From: Egerieenecus sp048201975
GTDB lineage: Bacteria; Bacillota; Clostridia; Christensenellales; Aristaeellaceae
Length of the DNA stretch: 25,731 nt
NCBI GenBank assembly: GCA_048201975.1
Contig: DBFBGQ010000073.1
Span: 1-25,731, forward strand
Direction: 5' to 3'
Shown one piece after another: positions 22,417 through 25,731 of the stretch (the stretch's first letter is position 1; every line of letters starts with the position of its first letter). The translations under genes and the position numbers were made by a program. The notes beneath the pieces were generated by a model. The model was not told the DNA's origin, did not search any database, and saw nothing but the letters and a program-made list of their open reading frames with translations.

Positions 22417-24345
22417 ATGGAAGGATTGATGCGCGTAGCCGCGGCAGTGCCCATGCTGCGGCTTGGCAACGTGGAGGAAAACGCGGCGGCCATCGGCGAA
22501 ATGATGCGCCGGGCAGCCGAAGAACAGGCCGGCCTGGTGGTTTTCCCGGAGCTGTGCCTGACGGGCTACACCTGCGGCGACCTGTTTTTTCAAAAAACGT
22601 TGCTGGACGCCGTGGAGGCCGCTCTCCGGCAGCTGTGCGGTCAATGCCCGCAGGGGCTGACCGCCGTGGTGGGCGCGCCCCTGTGCGTGGACGGCGCGCT
22701 GTACAATTGCGCCGTGGTCCTGACCCATGGGCGTTTGCTGGGCGCGGTGCCAAAGCTCTTTCCGCCCAATTACCACGAGTTTTATGAAAAGCGCTGGTTT
22801 GCCAGCGGTTTCGGCCTGCGGGCCCAGGAGGTTAGCCTCTGCGGGCAGACGCTGCCCCTGGGCCGGGAGCTGGTGTTCACCGGCAAGGACGGCATCCGCT
22901 TCGGCGTGGAGCTGTGCGAGGACCTGTGGACGCCGCTGCCCCCCAGCACCTTCCTGGCCCTCAACGGCGCCGAGGTCATTGTCAACCTTTCCGCCAGCAA
23001 CGAGCTCATCGCCAAGCGGGAATACCGGCAGGAGCTGATCCGCCAGCAGTCCGCCCGCTGCCTGTGCGGCTATGTCTACGTCTCCGCGGGCACCGGCGAA
23101 TCCACCTCCGACCTGGTGTTCTCCGGGCACAGCCTGATCACCCAATGCGGCGCGACCGTTGCGGAAAACCAGGAATACCTTGCGGAAAACTACCTGATGA
23201 CCGCCGACCTGGATCTGGACCGCATCCGCGCCGACCGGCGGGTGCAGGGCTGCTTTGCCGATGCCGGCGCGCATTATGGCGCCCTGGAGCCCGCCCGCGC
23301 CGTGGACTGCCCCGCCCTGGGCCTGCCCGACAGCGCCGCTCCCCGTTTGCACGTGCCCAAGCATCCCTTCATTCCCGCCGACAAGGCCTCCCGGCAGGCC
23401 CGCTGCGCGCAGATCTTTGACCTGCAGGCCACCGCGCTGGCCCGCAGGCTGCGCATTACCGGCGGCAGGGTTACCGTGGGCATCTCCGGCGGGCTGGACT
23501 CCACCCTGGCCCTGCTGGCCGCTTGCCGTGCCATGGACCTGATGGGTCTGCCCCGTACCAACATCACCGGCGTCACCATGCCCTGCTTTGGCACCACCGA
23601 TCATACCTACCGCAACGCGCTGGCCCTGATGGATTCCCTGGGTGTGGAGCGCCGGGAGATTCCCATCCACGAGGCGGTGCGCCTGCACTTCCGCGATATT
23701 GGGCACCCGGAAAGCGACCATTCCGTCACCTATGAAAACGCTCAGGCCCGGGAACGCACCCAGGTGCTCATGGATGTGGCCAACCAAACCGGCGGCATTG
23801 TGCTGGGCACCGGCGACCTGAGCGAAATCGCCCTGGGCTGGTGCACCTATAACGCCGACCACATGAGCATGTACGGCGTCAACAGCGGCGTACCGAAAAC
23901 CCTGGTGCGCTGGATCGTGCAAACCTGCACGGAGAACCCCGCCTTCGCCGCCTCCCGCCAGGTGCTGGAGAGCGTGCTGGACACCCCCATCAGCCCCGAG
24001 CTGCTGCCCCCGGACGAGCAGGGCAACATCGCCCAGCAAACCGAGGACCTGGTGGGCCCCTACGCGCTGCACGATTTCTTCCTCTACTACGCGGTACGCT
24101 TCGGCCTGCGTCCCCGGAAAATTTTTCAGCTGGCGCAGATGGCCTTCGCCGGGGATTTCGACGACGATACCCTGCGCAAATGGCTCAAGAACTTCTACCG
24201 GCGCTTCTTCAACCAGCAGTTCAAGCGCAACTGCATGCCCGACGGCGTAAAGATCGGCTCCATCGCCCTGAGCCCCCGCGGCGATTGGCGGATGCCCTCC
24301 GAGGCCGAAAGCGCCCTGTGGCTGGCGGAATGCCAGGCGCTGTAA
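22417..24345 (+). CDS. nadE: Glutamine-dependent NAD(+) synthetase (642 aa)
   Basis: Last step of NAD synthesis: nicotinic acid adenine dinucleotide, ATP and glutamine give NAD+. The N-terminal nitrilase-type glutaminase domain has the Glu45-Lys113-Cys167 triad (FPELCLTGY, VPKLFPPNY, VELCEDLW). The C-terminal synthetase domain starts near 325 and has the PP-loop SGGLDS (357-362). It also has the later GTGDLSEIALGW block and the KIGSIALSPRGDWRMPS ending. The length is that of the long, glutamine-using form. The start at 22417 follows AAGGAGGG by 6 nt. It lies 20 nt after the phosphoesterase gene and 34 nt before the methyltransferase gene, with no terminator on either side, so it is probably in one operon. 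Confidence 0.97.
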   Translation: MEGLMRVAAAVPMLRLGNVEENAAAIGEMMRRAAEEQAGLVVFPELCLTGYTCGDLFFQKTLLDAVEAALRQLCGQCPQGLTAVVGAPLCVDGALYNCAVVLTHGRLLGAVPKLFPPNYHEFYEKRWFASGFGLRAQEVSLCGQTLPLGRELVFTGKDGIRFGVELCEDLWTPLPPSTFLALNGAEVIVNLSASNELIAKREYRQELIRQQSARCLCGYVYVSAGTGESTSDLVFSGHSLITQCGATVAENQEYLAENYLMTADLDLDRIRADRRVQGCFADAGAHYGALEPARAVDCPALGLPDSAAPRLHVPKHPFIPADKASRQARCAQIFDLQATALARRLRITGGRVTVGISGGLDSTLALLAACRAMDLMGLPRTNITGVTMPCFGTTDHTYRNALALMDSLGVERREIPIHEAVRLHFRDIGHPESDHSVTYENAQARERTQVLMDVANQTGGIVLGTGDLSEIALGWCTYNADHMSMYGVNSGVPKTLVRWIVQTCTENPAFAASRQVLESVLDTPISPELLPPDEQGNIAQQTEDLVGPYALHDFFLYYAVRFGLRPRKIFQLAQMAFAGDFDDDTLRKWLKNFYRRFFNQQFKRNCMPDGVKIGSIALSPRGDWRMPSEAESALWLAECQAL

Positions 24346-24379
24346 ATCCGTCCATTCATCATCGCAAGGAGGCTTGTCC

Positions 24380-25552
24380 ATGGCAAAGGCCATACTGATC
24401 CCCGGCAAGGAAAAGCGGGTGCTGGGAGGGCATCCGTGGGTGTTTCGCAGCGATATCGCCCAGGTAACGGGAAGCTTCTCCCCCGGCGACGTGCTGGACG
24501 TGGTTTCCAGCCGTGGCCGCTTCCTGGGCCGGGGCTTCTATAACCCCCGATCGCAGATTTCCCTGCGGATGATGACGCTGCATGACGAACCCGTGGACCG
24601 GGACTTCATCTTCCGCCGGGTGAAGGCGGCGGTGGACTATCGCCGGGCCTTTGCGGACCTGCGCTCCTGCCGGTTGATCTTTGCCGAAAGCGACCGCCTG
24701 CCCGCCCTGATCGTGGACAGCTTCGGGGACGTGCTGGTAATGCAGTGCCTGGCCCTGGGCATGGAGCGCTACAAGCAGGATGTTACCGACGCGCTGGTGG
24801 AGCTGCTGCACCCTGCGGGCATCTATGAGCGCAGCGATGTGCCCGTGCGCGCCCTGGAAGGGCTGGAGCAATACACGGGCCTGCGCTACGGCCAGGTAGC
24901 CGATCGGGTGGAGATGTGCGAGAACGGCGTCCGCTTCTTCGTGGATGTCAAGCAGGGACAGAAAACCGGCTTCTTCCTGGATCAAAAGGAAAACCGGGCC
25001 GCCATCGCACCCTTTGTGCGGGAGGCCCGGGTATTGGATTGCTTCACCCACACAGGCAGCTTTGCATTGCACGCGGGCCACTACGGCGCCCGGGAGGTGA
25101 CCGGTGTGGATATTTCCGGCTACGCCTGTCAGTTCGCCACCGAGAACGCCCGGCTCAACGGCCTGGAGGACCGGGTACGCTTTCAGGAGGCCAACGCCTT
25201 CGACCTATTGGCCGAGCAAAGCCGGCAGGGAGAACAGTATGACGCGATCATCCTGGACCCGCCAGCCTTTACCAAAACCCGGGCCGCGGTAGCCAGCGCC
25301 GCCCGGGGCTACAAGGAAATCAACCTGCGGGCCATGAAAATGGTGCGGGACGGCGGTTACCTGATCACCTGCTCCTGCTCCCAGCACATCCTGCCCGCGC
25401 ACTTCCTGGAGATCGTCCGGGACGCGGCCCAGGATGCAAAGGTGCAGCTGCGGCAGGTGGAATACCGCACCCAAGGCCGCGACCACCCCATCCTGCCCGC
25501 CGCGCCGGAAACCCAGTATCTCAAGTGCGGCATCTTCCAGCTCTTTCACTGA
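24380..25552 (+). CDS. Class I SAM-dependent rRNA methyltransferase, RlmI family (390 aa)
   Basis: Predicted 23S rRNA cytosine-C5 methyltransferase of the RlmI/YwbD group (COG1092 type). An N-terminal PUA-like RNA-binding domain spans about 1-75, a central domain about 80-190, and a Rossmann-fold methyltransferase domain 195-390. The latter has SAM-binding VLDCFTHTGSFALHA (218-232), an acidic residue after motif I in TGVDIS (241-246), DPPAF (293-297) and TCSCS (330-334), whose cysteine is the expected catalytic nucleophile. The start is ATG 24380, with AAGGAGG 7 nt upstream; TTG 24374 is two codons earlier and too close. The exact rRNA target (C1962 in E. coli) is inferred from family. Its end overlaps a convergent gene by 7 nt. 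Confidence 0.92.
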   Translation: MAKAILIPGKEKRVLGGHPWVFRSDIAQVTGSFSPGDVLDVVSSRGRFLGRGFYNPRSQISLRMMTLHDEPVDRDFIFRRVKAAVDYRRAFADLRSCRLIFAESDRLPALIVDSFGDVLVMQCLALGMERYKQDVTDALVELLHPAGIYERSDVPVRALEGLEQYTGLRYGQVADRVEMCENGVRFFVDVKQGQKTGFFLDQKENRAAIAPFVREARVLDCFTHTGSFALHAGHYGAREVTGVDISGYACQFATENARLNGLEDRVRFQEANAFDLLAEQSRQGEQYDAIILDPPAFTKTRAAVASAARGYKEINLRAMKMVRDGGYLITCSCSQHILPAHFLEIVRDAAQDAKVQLRQVEYRTQGRDHPILPAAPETQYLKCGIFQLFH

Positions 25553-25731
25553 TCCGGCAATTGGAACACCATCAAGCTGTCCGGGTACTGCTTTTCAAAG
25601 CTGTCGATGGCAGCCTCCACGGATTTTCGCACCGCCAGGTTGTCCATATCCTGCTCCATCATGTCCCAGATGAGCCTGGCGGTCTCCGTTTCCTTGCGCA
25701 GCGCCTCATAGCGCGCCTGATCCTCCTGGGC
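25546..25731 (-). CDS. 3' end of an unrecognised protein gene, cut by the window edge
   Basis: An open frame enters from the right edge and stops at a TGA (25548-25546). The last 61 residues are visible; they are mostly charged and helical, rich in Glu, Gln, Arg and Lys, ending in LPDQ. The third codon positions are strongly G/C, like the neighbouring genes, which supports real coding. There is no start in the window and no domain I can name. It converges on the methyltransferase gene with a 7 nt overlap. Confidence 0.6.
   Translation of the reverse strand, partial: AQEDQARYEALRKETETARLIWDMMEQDMDNLAVRKSVEAAIDSFEKQYPDSLMVFQLPDQ

Noticed and set aside
22393..24408. A 671-codon open frame on the minus strand opposite nadE
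   Set aside because: It mirrors nadE in the complementary frame and has the Gly/Gln/His bias of a shadow frame.

Overview
The window reads as a chromosomal housekeeping segment from a GC-rich member of the Clostridia (Firmicutes). The sequence signs are strong AGGAGG-type ribosome binding sites, sigma-A promoters, a perfect HrcA operator (CIRCE) and a perfect CtsR operator, ribosomal genes in the rplM-rpsI order, and an rph/rdgB/phosphoesterase cluster in the order known from Bacillus. The genus cannot be fixed from sequence alone. I see no tRNA, rRNA, CRISPR array, insertion sequence or phage gene. High GC content makes long open shadow frames common, and these are left out.

Layout. 48-1220: a PlsC-like acyltransferase (minus) and a small CmpB-type membrane protein (plus), divergent. 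1230-3332: CIRCE, promoter, htpG and terminator. 3334-8431: an M16 metallopeptidase, then a tightly spaced FHA protein, SEDS glycosyltransferase and class B penicillin-binding protein, closed by a terminator. 8455-13143: an ECF sigma factor, a membrane protein with PepSY-like repeats (probable anti-sigma or sensor) and a secreted beta-propeller/solute-binding fusion. 13047-15143 (minus): a GH31 glycosidase. 15419-16468 (minus): rplM-rpsI with promoter, leader and terminator. 16527-17579 (minus): the Sua5/YwlC tRNA t6A enzyme. 17701-20440 (minus): clpB with a CtsR box and a near-consensus promoter. 20601-25552 (plus): a four-gene run of an RNase PH/RdgB fusion, a YsnB-type phosphoesterase, NAD synthetase and an RlmI-type methyltransferase. 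25546 to the right edge (minus): the 3' end of an unrecognised gene.

How the parts fit. Two heat-shock regulons meet here: Hsp90 under an HrcA operator and the ClpB disaggregase under a CtsR operator. The FHA-SEDS-PBP block is a peptidoglycan synthesis module whose gene order recalls the actinobacterial fhaB-rodA-pbpA cluster. The least familiar system is the sigma factor, PepSY-repeat membrane protein and secreted propeller/binding-protein cassette. It looks like an envelope or ligand-sensing signalling unit with no transporter genes beside it.
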